The notes below the pieces were generated by a model, which was not told the origin of the DNA, made no database searches, and was given only the letters and a program-made list of their open reading frames with translations. From the NCBI RefSeq assembly GCF_900105345.1, contig NZ_FNSN01000003.1:1736001-1800000 (forward strand): 64,000 nt of DNA. Direction: 5' to 3'. The position numbers were made by a program, and so were the translations under genes. The stretch is from Arthrobacter woluwensis (lineage in GTDB: Bacteria; Actinomycetota; Actinomycetes; Actinomycetales; Micrococcaceae). Shown one piece after another: positions 49,703 through 58,443 of this stretch. The number at the start of each line of letters is the position of its first letter. Position 1 is the first letter of the stretch.

Positions 49703-50554
49703 CTACAGCAGCACGGTCCCCGCGACGCCGTCGCGGACCGCACCGCCCACCCACAAGCGGCCCTCGGCGTCCCGGGACAGGAACAGTCGCCCGGCCCGGC
49801 CGATGCCGGTGCCCTGATGGGCGACGTAGGGCGCGTCCAGGACTCCTTCACAGGACAGCCAGCCCGCCAGCCCGGCGTTCAGGCTGCCGGTCGCGGGGTC
49901 TTCCGCGGTGCCCTGCTGCGTCAGGGTGATGCCGCGGACCTCCAGAACGGGCTCCTCACCGTCGCGGCCCGGGTGCAGTGCACACATCCCCGCCTTGACC
50001 CCGAGGGAGCGCAGCACGGCCGATTGCGGGCGCGCCTCACGCAGGGTCTCGACGTCGCGCAGGAGCAGACCCATCCAGCGTGCGCCGTTGTCGATCCAGC
50101 AGGCGCCGAGCAGCGCGCCCTCCGGCAGTTCCAGAGCCTGCGCGACCTCGGCCTGGAGATCCGCCGGAACCGGTTCCAGCACGGGATCCGGGGCCGCGAA
50201 ATGCAGCAGGCCGGCATCGCGCCGCACCCGGACCAGGCCCTGGGCGGATTCCTGCACCACGTGGTCCGGGTCCTGCGGCGTGCCGCAGGCGGCGAGCCAG
50301 GCGTGGCAGCTGCCCAGTGTGGGATGCCCGGCGAACGCCAGTTCCGTGAGTGGGGTGAAGATCCTGACGCGGTAGTCGGCCTCGGGGGAGTCCGGCGGGA
50401 GCAGGAACGTGGTCTCGGAGAGGTTCGTCCAGCGGGCGAACTCCTGCATCTGCTCGGCGTCGAGCCCGCCGCCGTCGAGGACGACCGCGAGCGGGTTGCC
50501 CCGGTATGAGGCTCCGGAGAACACGTCGACTTGGCGGAATGGACGGTGGCGCAT
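49703..50554 (-). CDS. PhzF-family isomerase-like protein
   Basis: This 283-residue protein has the PhzF fold with catalytic glutamate E47 in NLSETTFLL, the ELAFAGHPTLGS motif, and GTAEDPATGSLNAGLAGWL in the second half. Members are isomerases or epimerase-like enzymes of mostly unknown substrate. The rest of a phenazine pathway is absent, so the name should not be read as phenazine synthesis. Convergent with the BCCT gene. Confidence 0.88.
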   Translation of the reverse strand: MRHRPFRQVDVFSGASYRGNPLAVVLDGGGLDAEQMQEFARWTNLSETTFLLPPDSPEADYRVRIFTPLTELAFAGHPTLGSCHAWLAACGTPQDPDHVVQESAQGLVRVRRDAGLLHFAAPDPVLEPVPADLQAEVAQALELPEGALLGACWIDNGARWMGLLLRDVETLREARPQSAVLRSLGVKAGMCALHPGRDGEEPVLEVRGITLTQQGTAEDPATGSLNAGLAGWLSCEGVLDAPYVAHQGTGIGRAGRLFLSRDAEGRLWVGGAVRDGVAGTVLL

Positions 50555-50653
50555 GGGATCCTCGCTGCTGAAGGGCCGGGTTCACGGATCATTCTGCCTG
50601 CTCAGGTTTCGTTTCCCCGGCAAGCGCCGCGCGGCATCTCCGCTCAGGAAGTC

Positions 50654-51130
50654 TCAGTGCGCGTCGAGGCGGTAGAGGTACTCAGTCACGACGCGGCCGA
50701 CGCCGGCCGCATAACCGGTGTCCTGCCCAACCTCCTCGAAGCCGTTCTTCCGGAGCACGGCACGGGACGCGGGATTGGTCTCGGCGACCCGGCCTCGCAG
50801 CGGACGGGTGGTCTCCTCCGCGAGGAAGAGGCCGAGTGCCCTGGACGCGATGCCCTGGCCCCACCACTCCCGGGCGATCCAGTACGAGATCTCCCGGTCA
50901 TCGTCGATCCAGAAGCTCGAGATCGTCCCGACCGGCGCGCCTTCGGTCTCGATCACGCGGATCAGATTGGACGGCTCAGCCCTGATCTTCCGATAGTGCT
51001 CGTCGAAAGTGTCACGGTCGCTCGGATCGCTGCGGGTGAAGGCCGCCAGCCCGACGCCGGCCGGATCGCTTTCCCACGCGAAGACCGCGTCCAGGTCCGC
51101 ATCCGTCAGCTCGCGGAGACGAAGCTCCAT
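50654..51130 (-). CDS. GNAT-family acetyltransferase (RimJ/RimL-like)
   Basis: This 158-residue acetyltransferase has the pattern of the RimJ/RimL group: WESDPAGVGLAAFTR early, ISYWIAREWWGQGIASRALGL at the acetyl-CoA site and NPASRAVLRKNGFEEVG. Substrate unknown. The ATG at 51128-51130 has a GAGGG site. The longer in-frame upstream part overlaps tRNA-His and is not coding. Confidence 0.88.
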   Translation of the reverse strand: MELRLRELTDADLDAVFAWESDPAGVGLAAFTRSDPSDRDTFDEHYRKIRAEPSNLIRVIETEGAPVGTISSFWIDDDREISYWIAREWWGQGIASRALGLFLAEETTRPLRGRVAETNPASRAVLRKNGFEEVGQDTGYAAGVGRVVTEYLYRLDAH

Positions 51131-51289
51131 GGTGGCCCTCTTTCCTGCGCGGTGGTCCAGCCCATTCGTCCAGTGCATTCCGCGGCCGCGGGGCCGCGCC
51201 GTGCCGTCGTCCGGATTCGTCGCCAGTCTAAAGAGGAGGACTGACAGGAGAAAAGGGGAGGCGGAGCCTTCGTGAGGGGGAAAACAAAA

Positions 51290-51319
51290 GTGGCGAGGTT
51301 CAGAATTGAACCTCGCCAC
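51290..51319 (-). terminator. Terminator of tRNA-His
   Basis: A perfect 13-bp stem GTGGCGAGGTTCA / TGAACCTCGCCAC with a 4-base loop is followed on the minus strand by TTTTGTTTT, 4 bases beyond the tRNA 3' end. Confidence 0.92.
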
Positions 51320-51322
51320 ACA

Positions 51323-51398
51323 TGGGGTGAGCGACGGGGGTTGAACCCGCGACCTCCTGGACCACAACCAGGCGCTCTGCCAACTGAGCTACGCCCAC
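51323..51398 (-). tRNA. tRNA-His (anticodon GTG)
   Basis: Cloverleaf on the minus strand, beginning GTGGGCGTAGCTCAGTTGG, with anticodon loop TTGTGGT and T-loop GGTTCAACCC. The acceptor is GTGGGCG with CGCTCAC. A G at -1 (51399 complement) faces C73, as expected for tRNA-His. CCA is encoded. Confidence 0.96.
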
Positions 51399-51530
51399 CA
51401 TGCGGCTCTCGACGGACCGGTTTCCCGGTGTTCCCCCGAAAAGCAACGTCCATAAGCTTACCTGCTCCGGAACCCACTTCGTGCCACTTTTGGCACTTTT
51501 CCCGAAAAAAGTTTCGGCGAGTGGTGCAGA

Positions 51531-52178
51531 TTACAGCTGCTGGCCGAGCTGTGCCGCGGTGGCGGCACTCTCGGGAGCCGCCGAGATCTGCGCGGAGATC
51601 TCACGGGCCGTCGCGGTGTCGGGCCCGGGAGCTGGGACGAACACGGCCTGGCGGTAGTAGCGCAGTTCGTCGATGGAGTCCCGGATGTCGCCGAGGGCGC
51701 GGTGTCCGCCGTGCTTGGCGGGCGCCTGGAAGTAGGCCCGGGTGAACCAGCGGCGGGAGAGTTCCTTGATGGTGCTCACGTCGATCACGCGGTAGTGCAG
51801 GTGATTCACCAGCTCCGGCATGTCACGCAGCAGGAACATCTTGTCCGTGCCGATCGAGTTGCCGCCCAGGGGAGCGACACCCACCCCGGGAACCCATTCC
51901 TTGATGTACGCCAGGACCTTCTCCTGCGCTTCCTCCATGGTCATGCCGTGGGGGAGCTCGTCCAGCAGCTTGGAGTCCGTGTGCATCTGGCGGACGAAGT
52001 CGTTCATCTGGGCCAGTGCCTCATCGGACGGCTTGATGACCACGTCCACGCCGTCACCCAGGATGTTCAGCTCCGAGTCGGTGACCAGTGCCGCCACCTC
52101 GATCAGGGCGTCGTGTTCCAGGTCCAGCCCGGTCATCTCGCAGTCGATCCAGACAATTCGCTCTTGTGTTTTAGCCAC
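51531..52178 (-). CDS. orn: Oligoribonuclease
   Basis: This 215-residue DEDDh exonuclease degrades short oligoribonucleotides, including pGpG from cyclic di-GMP. The first catalytic acids are D12 and E14 in WIDCEMTG. The later HRALGDIRDS motif carries the catalytic His and last Asp. The C-terminal ~25 residues are an Ala/Gln-rich tail. It precedes tRNA-His on the same strand, with a small hairpin GTGCCA-CTTT-TGGCAC at 51481-51496 between. Confidence 0.95.
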   Translation of the reverse strand: MAKTQERIVWIDCEMTGLDLEHDALIEVAALVTDSELNILGDGVDVVIKPSDEALAQMNDFVRQMHTDSKLLDELPHGMTMEEAQEKVLAYIKEWVPGVGVAPLGGNSIGTDKMFLLRDMPELVNHLHYRVIDVSTIKELSRRWFTRAYFQAPAKHGGHRALGDIRDSIDELRYYRQAVFVPAPGPDTATAREISAQISAAPESAATAAQLGQQL

Positions 52179-52267
52179 GAGGACAGACTACCGGTCGGTA
52201 GTGCGGCGGGGTGGCGGGCGAGCGGCACGGGGTGGCGGGCTTCCCCTGCTTCCGGTGCGTGCGCTGA

Positions 52268-52273
52268 TAAAAT
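52268..52273 (+). promoter_or_regulatory. -10 box upstream of mptB-like gene 1
   Basis: TAAAAT in the sequence GCTGATAAAATGG lies about 105 bases before the chosen start codon of the mannosyltransferase gene. No clear -35. Confidence 0.4.
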
Positions 52274-52378
52274 GGCGTCTGCAAAAGCAGGGGGCCTGGC
52301 CGGACGGCCGATCCATCACCCCTGACGACACGCTGGGATGGAAGTGGTACGAACGGACGGGTGGCGGTGGTGACGGGT

Positions 52379-53923
52379 ATGGCGGAGACGCAGGACGGAA
52401 CCACCGTGGACAGGCCGGCTCGCAGGCGTCGCCTCTCCTGGCGTGAGCCGTGGGCGGGCAGTGCCTGGCCGGCCATCGTGGAGGGGACCTTCGGGTCGTT
52501 CCTCATGTTCGCCGGTTCGGTGGGCATGGGGTGGATCGCTCCCGCCTCGCCCATGCTCCGGCACCCTCTGGTCATCTTCCTCCGCACCGACGGACAGGGC
52601 ATCGCCGCATCGACGCTGGCGCTCAGCCTCGGCGCCATGATCCTCATCCGCTCCTGGATCCGGCTGGGTCAGCGCCTGGGCGGCTGGGGGCCGGGTTCCC
52701 TCAAGGCCGTGGTCTGGGCGATCTCGCTGTGGGCGCTGCCCCTGTTCTTCGCCGTCCCCATCTTCTCGCGGGACATCTACGCGTACACGGGTCAAGGGCG
52801 GCTGGTGGCCGAAGGACTCGATCCGTACTCGCAGGGCATCTCGTCACTCAGCAACTGGTTCCAGCTGGGCGCGGATAAAGCCTGGGCGGAGAACCGCACC
52901 CCGTACGGGCCCTATTTCCTCTGGCTGGCCCGCGCCGTGGTCGGCATCACGGGAGCCCAGCCGGACTATTCCGTGCTGCTCTTCCGCGTGGTGGCGCTCA
53001 TCGGCGTGGTGCTGTGCATCGTGTACGTCCCGAAGCTCGCGGCTCAGCACGGCATCAACCCGGGAAGGGCCTTGTGGCTCGCCGTCGCGAATCCGCTCTT
53101 CCTCATCAGCTTCGTCGCCAGCGCGCACAATGACGTGCTCATGGTCGGCCTGGCCGTGGCGGCCTTCTACTTCGCCTCCGTGGGCAAGCACGTGACGGCC
53201 CTGCTGCTCATCACAGGGTCGATCGGAGTGAAGATCATCACCGTGGTCTTCCTGCCCTTCCTGGGCCTCATGTGGGCGGGGAAGGGCGCCGGGTGGCTCC
53301 GCAAAGTGGTGTTCTGGGCCATCAGCGGGCTCGGGTCGCTCGCGATCCTCCTGGTCAGCGGTATCCCGTACAACCTCGGCCTGGGGTGGCTGTTCGCTCT
53401 GACCGACCCCACCCCCGGCTACACCGGTTACGCTCCCTCGGGTTTCCTGGGGCAGCAGCTCGAAATGATCTTCAATGCGCTGGGACTGCCCGGCGGGGAC
53501 ATCGCCACGGGCTTCCGGACCCTGCTGAAGGTGGGCTCCATGGTCATCGCGGCGCTGCTCATCCTGCGTGGCAAGCATGAGCATCTCGTGCGGAGGGCCG
53601 GGCTCGCCATGGCCTCGATCGTCCTGCTCTCGCCCATCATCCAGCCCTGGTACATCCTGTGGTTCGTGCCGCTTCTCGCGGCCACCGGCATCCGCAACGA
53701 CTGGCAGGTCAAGTCCCTCTACATCGTGGTGACCTTCTTCGTGGTGTTCGGCGCCCAGGACCAGCTCTCGGTCTACTCCTTCGTCCAGCTGGGCGTGCCG
53801 GTCACCTCGATCGCCTTCTTCGTGGCGCTCGGCATGACGGTGTACCTCGCCTTCCTCGACGTCCACACCCGCAAGGCCCTGTTCGGCGGCCGCCGGAACG
53901 ACGGGAACTGGGGCGTCATCTGA
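52379..53923 (+). CDS. MptB-like alpha-(1->6)-mannosyltransferase, copy 1
   Basis: This 514-residue polytopic protein has about 13 membrane spans. It matches the actinobacterial MptA/MptB GT-C family, which uses polyprenyl-phosphate mannose to build the alpha-1,6-mannan core of lipomannan. The GT-C catalytic region is PIFSRDIYAYTGQGRLVAEG near residues 130-150. SSLSNWFQ and a TPYGPYFLW segment follow. The start is uncertain. ATG at 52379 is used, and GTGs at 52361 and 52370 are in frame with no good ribosome site. A paralogue is at 56918-58426. Confidence 0.86.
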   Translation: MAETQDGTTVDRPARRRRLSWREPWAGSAWPAIVEGTFGSFLMFAGSVGMGWIAPASPMLRHPLVIFLRTDGQGIAASTLALSLGAMILIRSWIRLGQRLGGWGPGSLKAVVWAISLWALPLFFAVPIFSRDIYAYTGQGRLVAEGLDPYSQGISSLSNWFQLGADKAWAENRTPYGPYFLWLARAVVGITGAQPDYSVLLFRVVALIGVVLCIVYVPKLAAQHGINPGRALWLAVANPLFLISFVASAHNDVLMVGLAVAAFYFASVGKHVTALLLITGSIGVKIITVVFLPFLGLMWAGKGAGWLRKVVFWAISGLGSLAILLVSGIPYNLGLGWLFALTDPTPGYTGYAPSGFLGQQLEMIFNALGLPGGDIATGFRTLLKVGSMVIAALLILRGKHEHLVRRAGLAMASIVLLSPIIQPWYILWFVPLLAATGIRNDWQVKSLYIVVTFFVVFGAQDQLSVYSFVQLGVPVTSIAFFVALGMTVYLAFLDVHTRKALFGGRRNDGNWGVI

Positions 53924-53988
53924 GCCGCGCAGCGCGCGACTGAACGGGAGCCGCCTATCCCGGCCCGGGCTCGGCGCCGGGAGACGCA

Positions 53989-54022
53989 ACAGGACGACGA
54001 CGGCGCGCCGTCGTCGTCCTGT
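53989..54022. terminator. Palindromic terminator between convergent genes
   Basis: A perfect 34-base palindrome (centre CGGCG|CGCCG) gives a 15-bp stem with a GCGC turn. It lies 66 bases past one convergent gene and 27 before the stop of the other, so it can serve both strands. Confidence 0.82.
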
Positions 54023-54048
54023 CAGAGGGTGGTGCCCGAAGCCCTGGT

Positions 54049-55332
54049 TCAGACCACCGGGGCCGGTGCGTCCTCCACGCGGCGGGTGGCGCTGCGCCCG
54101 AGGTCCAGCGTCCTCCGGATCGACCACACCAGCAGGACCACCAGCAACACGTTGCGCAGCGTCAGCACGGCGGCCATCACCGGGTGCGCGTGGATCAGCG
54201 GCGTGTAGAACAGCGGATAGATGACGAACGTGGTCATGGCGATCACCATGAGCAGTGCTCCGGGGACCTTCCAGCGGTCCCAGTCGTGCGTCAGGCCGGC
54301 GATGACCACGGGCGCGAGCCAGATCATGAACTGGGGCGAGCCCACCTTGTTGAACACGATGAACGCGGCGGTCATGAGCAGCGCGCCCTCGAGGAACAGC
54401 TCCTCCCGCTCGGCGCCCCGGCGGAGGGCCCAGATCAGGATCGCAGCACCGCCGACGATCACCAGCAGGAACAGGGGCTGCATGAGCCAGGCGGCCACGG
54501 AAGCGCCCGGCCCGTAGACCTCGGAGGAGTTGATCGCGACGTTGTCGGCGATGTGGGAGCCGGCGATCCCGAAGACGCTCAGCCACACCCAGGGGGTGGA
54601 GAACGTCGCTTCCAGCTGCATGCCACGTTCACCCTGCTGCAGCATGAAGTCGGCGATGTGGGAGAGATTCCCCGTGCTCCACAGACCCACGGCGACCAGA
54701 GCCGTGACCGCCACGCCCGTGGCCAGGACCTTGAGCCGGTCCCGGCTGGCGATGATGATCGGTGCGATCACCGCGGCCGGCCAGACCTTGATCCACGTGG
54801 CCACGCTCAGCAGGGCGGCCGCGAGCACGGGGCGGCGCACCGCGGCGAGCAGGCCCACCAGCACGATCGGCGCCACGACCCCCTCCACGCGGGCAAAACT
54901 CAGGTAGCCCATGAACACCAGGAAGAACATCCACCACCAGGCCGGTGCGACACCCGTCGTCCGGCGCGGACCGGACAGCAGGACCACGAGCGCCCAGGCG
55001 TTCAGGGCCGTGATGAGGAGGAACCAGCCGAGCAGGTAGAGCGAGGGGCCGAAGACGTTCGCCAGGTGGATCGGGATCTGCGCCAGCGCCGGGTACACCC
55101 ACGGGGTGATGGGCGCCATGCCGGGGCGGTCCGGGACCACGCCGGTGGCCCATTGGCGGTACTGCTCGGTGTCGCTGAAGGTGTCCCCTCGGAGGAAGAA
55201 GGACGCCATCCACGCCAGGAAGTAGCCGTGCACCACGGCGAAGCCCCACCAGACGCTGGCACGGGTGCCGAACCACGCCACGACGGAGGCGGGCAGGACG
55301 CGGTCCCGCAGGGAGGTCAGTCGTTCCAGCAT
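54049..55332 (-). CDS. GT87-family (DUF2029) mannosyltransferase-like protein 1
   Basis: This 427-residue protein has about ten membrane spans and matches the GT87/DUF2029 family, polyprenyl-phosphate-mannose-dependent enzymes such as PimE. Conserved pieces include GDTFSDTEQYRQWA after the first span, PWVYPALAQIP, and FNKVGSPQFMIWLAPV near the C-terminus. AGGAG precedes the ATG and overlaps the stop codon of the upstream paralogue 9 bases away, so the two are translationally linked. Acceptor glycan unknown. Confidence 0.85.
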   Translation of the reverse strand: MLERLTSLRDRVLPASVVAWFGTRASVWWGFAVVHGYFLAWMASFFLRGDTFSDTEQYRQWATGVVPDRPGMAPITPWVYPALAQIPIHLANVFGPSLYLLGWFLLITALNAWALVVLLSGPRRTTGVAPAWWWMFFLVFMGYLSFARVEGVVAPIVLVGLLAAVRRPVLAAALLSVATWIKVWPAAVIAPIIIASRDRLKVLATGVAVTALVAVGLWSTGNLSHIADFMLQQGERGMQLEATFSTPWVWLSVFGIAGSHIADNVAINSSEVYGPGASVAAWLMQPLFLLVIVGGAAILIWALRRGAEREELFLEGALLMTAAFIVFNKVGSPQFMIWLAPVVIAGLTHDWDRWKVPGALLMVIAMTTFVIYPLFYTPLIHAHPVMAAVLTLRNVLLVVLLVWSIRRTLDLGRSATRRVEDAPAPVV

Positions 55333-55341
55333 GGTCAGCTC

Positions 55342-56667
55342 CTAGGCCGTGGCGACGGCCGGAGCGGCGGTCTTGGCGTCGCGGCCCAGTACGTACAGGC
55401 GATGGACGGAGATGACCAGGAGGCCGACGAGCAGGAGGTTCCGGACCGTGAGGACCAGCGCCATGAGCGGATTGTTGTGGCTCAGCGCGTCGTAGAAGAG
55501 CGGGTAGATCAGGAAGGTGGTGATCGCGATCAGGATCAGCATGACGGCCGGCGTGCGCCAGGCCTTGAAGTCGTGGATCAGACCGAGCGCGACGGCCGGA
55601 GCGAGCCACACCATGAACTGCGGGGAACCCACTTTGTTGAACACGATGAACGCGGTGGTCAGGGCCAGCGCACCCGCGAGCAGCAGCTCCGTGCGGTCGA
55701 TGCCGCCGCGCTGCTTGCCCTGATGCAAGGCCCAGAACACCAGGCCGGTCACCACGAGGGCGGCGAGGACCAGGAGCGGCTGCATGAGGGCCGACATCAC
55801 GGTGGTGCCGGGGCCGTCCACCTGCATCGAGTTGATGTCCGTGTTCATGTACATGTGGGAATCCCCGACTCCGAGCACGGAGAGCCACAGCCACGGCGTG
55901 GTGAACGTGGCTTCGAGCTGCATGCCGCGGTCACCCTGCTGGGTCAGGAAGTTGAGGAGGCGGGGGAGCACACCGAGTGCGGCGGCGGCGCCGGCGACAC
56001 CCGCGGTGACCACCACGCCGCCGAGGATGACGCGGACGCGGTTCTTGACCACGGCGAACAGGGCCAGCATGACCGCGGCCGGCCACACCTTCATCCAGGT
56101 GCCGACGGCGAGGATCACCGAGGCGACGAACGGCCGGCGGACGCCGTGGATGAGGGCGATCAGGACGATCGGAGCGGTGAAGCCGTCCACCCGGGCGAAG
56201 CCGAGCCAGCCCATGAGGAACACGAAGCTGAGCCACCACCAGGCGGCCGTCATGGTCTTCGGGTTCCGGCCCCAGTCGGTGAGCATCCCCAGCGCGACGC
56301 CGTTGAGCACCGTGATCATGAGCACCCAGAGGAAGAAGAAGAGCGCGGGTCCGAACGCGTAGGCGATCGCCATCGGCGGCAGGGCCAGGATCGGGTACAC
56401 CCAGGGGCTCGGGCCGGAGATGAGCTGGTCGTTGAACCCGGCAGCCACCCAGTCGCGGTAGATGAAGGTGTCGCTGAAGGCCTCATTGCGCGTGGCGAGC
56501 ACCAGGGCGAAGATCAGGAAGACCGCGTGGAGCACTCCGAAACCGGTCCAGAGACCGCGAGGGGTCGTCAGCCAGTCCTGGGCTCGGCGGGGGATGAGCC
56601 TTGTCCTGAGATCCGTCAGTTTCGAGAAGAAGGCGTCGGAGAAAATGGGCTTGTCCTTGTCTGCCAG
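55342..56667 (-). CDS. GT87-family mannosyltransferase-like protein 2, start uncertain
   Basis: This paralogue of the next gene (about 441 residues) shares its layout, with EAFSDTFIYRDWVAAG, PWVYPILALPP and FNKVGSPQFMVWLAPA. The homologous region begins near FFSKLTDLRTRL, yet no ATG, GTG or TTG in frame lies close upstream. A CTG at 56665-56667 is used as a provisional start. ATT at 56646 is another candidate. The next in-frame GTGs lie past a TAAAAT promoter-like box and inside the upstream region of the divergent gene. Either a rare start codon or a sequence error is involved. First gene of a two-gene unit. Confidence 0.78.
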   Translation of the reverse strand: MADKDKPIFSDAFFSKLTDLRTRLIPRRAQDWLTTPRGLWTGFGVLHAVFLIFALVLATRNEAFSDTFIYRDWVAAGFNDQLISGPSPWVYPILALPPMAIAYAFGPALFFFLWVLMITVLNGVALGMLTDWGRNPKTMTAAWWWLSFVFLMGWLGFARVDGFTAPIVLIALIHGVRRPFVASVILAVGTWMKVWPAAVMLALFAVVKNRVRVILGGVVVTAGVAGAAAALGVLPRLLNFLTQQGDRGMQLEATFTTPWLWLSVLGVGDSHMYMNTDINSMQVDGPGTTVMSALMQPLLVLAALVVTGLVFWALHQGKQRGGIDRTELLLAGALALTTAFIVFNKVGSPQFMVWLAPAVALGLIHDFKAWRTPAVMLILIAITTFLIYPLFYDALSHNNPLMALVLTVRNLLLVGLLVISVHRLYVLGRDAKTAAPAVATA

Positions 56668-56917
56668 CGAATGGGTCCACGGCCAACACGCGCGGCCTCG
56701 GCCTGGGCGTGGTGGTACGGAGACAGAGGCCCAGACGGTACATTTTATCCCAGTACCCTCTTCCCAGCCGATCCTGAGAACACTCGGATAGCCTCGGTGG
56801 GGGTGCGGTGGCCTCAGGGTCCCGCTTCCGCCCGGGTGCCACGCGGTCGCCGGGCCGGGCACGTGCCTTCCATCACGTGCCACAGATTCAGAGTGTCGGA
56901 AGGAACCAGGACTGCAG

Positions 56918-58426
56918 ATGAGTGCGCCGAAGCCCGCTGGGGGTGGGGTCGAGGTGGCGTTGCGCCAGGGACTGCTGGGTTCGGTCCTGATGACCCTGGG
57001 TTCCGTGGGCGTCGGATGGCTGGCCGGCACCAGCAGCGTCCTGATCCGCACCTGGCCGTTCATCGTCGCGCGCACCACGCTGCCCGCCGTCGTCGTGTGC
57101 ACGATCCTGCTCTGTGCCGGCGCCGTTCTGCTCCTGCGCGCCTGGCTGCGGCTCGGCCAGAAGGTCGGGGAGTGGACGCCCGAGACGCGGCCGCTGCTGA
57201 AGAAAGCGCTCTGGTACTGGGTGACCCCGATGGTCTTCGCGGTGCCGCTGTTCAGCCGGGACATGTACGCGTACATCGGGCAGGGCCGCCTCATGCTGGA
57301 GGGCCTCGATCCGTACACCAACGGGATCTCCTCGCTGAGCAACTACTTCAGCCTGGGCCCCGACACGCTCTGGACCGAAGCGCCGACGCCGTACGGTCCG
57401 TTGTGGCTGTGGATCGAATTCGGCACCGTGCTCGTGTCCGGCGGGATCCCCGAACCGGCGCTGTTCCTCTTCCGGCTCGCCGGGGTGCTCGGCGTGGTCC
57501 TGCTGTACATCTACCTGCCACGCATCGCCTCGCTGGTCGGTCTCAACCCGGAGCGCACGCTCTGGCTCGTGGTGCTGAACCCGGTGCTCCTGATCAACTT
57601 CGTCGCGAGCGGTCACAACGACTCCCTCATGATGGGGCTGGTCGTGGCCGGTCTCTACTACGCCGCGACCCGGCGGGCCGTGCGCGGAGTCATCCTGATC
57701 ACCGCGTCGATCGCCATCAAACCCATCACCATCCTGGCCCTGCCCTTCGCGGGTCTCCTGTGGGCCGGGCGTGATGCGCGCTGGCCGCGCCGCCTGCTCT
57801 GTTGGGCCGCGACGGCGGGCATCTCCCTGGGCCTGCTGGCGGTGGTCGGGTATCTGAACGGGCTGGGCTTCGGCTGGCTGGGCGCCCTCCAGACGCCGGG
57901 CGCGGTCTGGATCTGGTTCGCGCCGGTGGGACTGGTCGGCCACGCCGTCGGCTTCGCGGTGCAGCTGCTCGGGGGATCGGGCGACCCCGTCACCGACGTC
58001 ATCCTCACCATCGGCAAGGTGCTGTCCGTCCTGGTGGTCCTCTGGCTCGTGTTCCGCTGGCCCCGGAAGGACCAGGACTTCACCCGGGAGATCCTGCGGA
58101 ACAACGCCTGGGCCTTCGCCGCGGTGGTGGTCCTCGCCCCGGTGATCCAGCCCTGGTACATGGTGTGGCTGCTGGTCTTCTTCGGCATGACCGGGATCGC
58201 GGAGGGCTGGCAGCTGCGCCTGGTCTACTACCTGACGGTGTTCTTCGTGCTGATCGCCCTGACCGACCAGCTGAGCGTGTTCGGCTGGATCCCGTTCGGC
58301 ATGCCGGTGGCCCGGGGGGTCGCGATCGTGGTCGGCGTGGCGCTGGTGCTGCACTTGATCTACGCCGACCGGAAGACCCATCACCTGTTCAACGCCCCGC
58401 GTCTGCGGAAGCGCAAAGCAAGCTGA
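56918..58426 (+). CDS. MptB-like alpha-(1->6)-mannosyltransferase, copy 2
   Basis: This 502-residue polytopic GT-C protein is a paralogue of the gene at 52379-53923. The catalytic region VPLFSRDMYAYIGQGRLMLE and the GLDPYTNGISSLSNYF and TPYGPLWLW segments align with copy 1. A GGAAGGAACC site lies upstream of the ATG. It is divergent from GT87 copy 2. Its pairing with copy 1 around two GT87 genes suggests the four enzymes act on one mannose-containing envelope polymer, likely lipomannan. Confidence 0.87.
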   Translation: MSAPKPAGGGVEVALRQGLLGSVLMTLGSVGVGWLAGTSSVLIRTWPFIVARTTLPAVVVCTILLCAGAVLLLRAWLRLGQKVGEWTPETRPLLKKALWYWVTPMVFAVPLFSRDMYAYIGQGRLMLEGLDPYTNGISSLSNYFSLGPDTLWTEAPTPYGPLWLWIEFGTVLVSGGIPEPALFLFRLAGVLGVVLLYIYLPRIASLVGLNPERTLWLVVLNPVLLINFVASGHNDSLMMGLVVAGLYYAATRRAVRGVILITASIAIKPITILALPFAGLLWAGRDARWPRRLLCWAATAGISLGLLAVVGYLNGLGFGWLGALQTPGAVWIWFAPVGLVGHAVGFAVQLLGGSGDPVTDVILTIGKVLSVLVVLWLVFRWPRKDQDFTREILRNNAWAFAAVVVLAPVIQPWYMVWLLVFFGMTGIAEGWQLRLVYYLTVFFVLIALTDQLSVFGWIPFGMPVARGVAIVVGVALVLHLIYADRKTHHLFNAPRLRKRKAS

Positions 58427-58443
58427 CCTACTGGCGACCGGAT

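Noticed and set aside
49703..50554. Phenazine biosynthesis cluster
   Set aside because: Only a PhzF-fold protein is present. No other phz genes are nearby, and PhzF relatives are common with unrelated roles.
54184..57774. 1196-residue open frame across the two GT87 genes
   Set aside because: Composition is Arg/Gly/His/Asp-rich and it is antisense to two well-supported membrane proteins.
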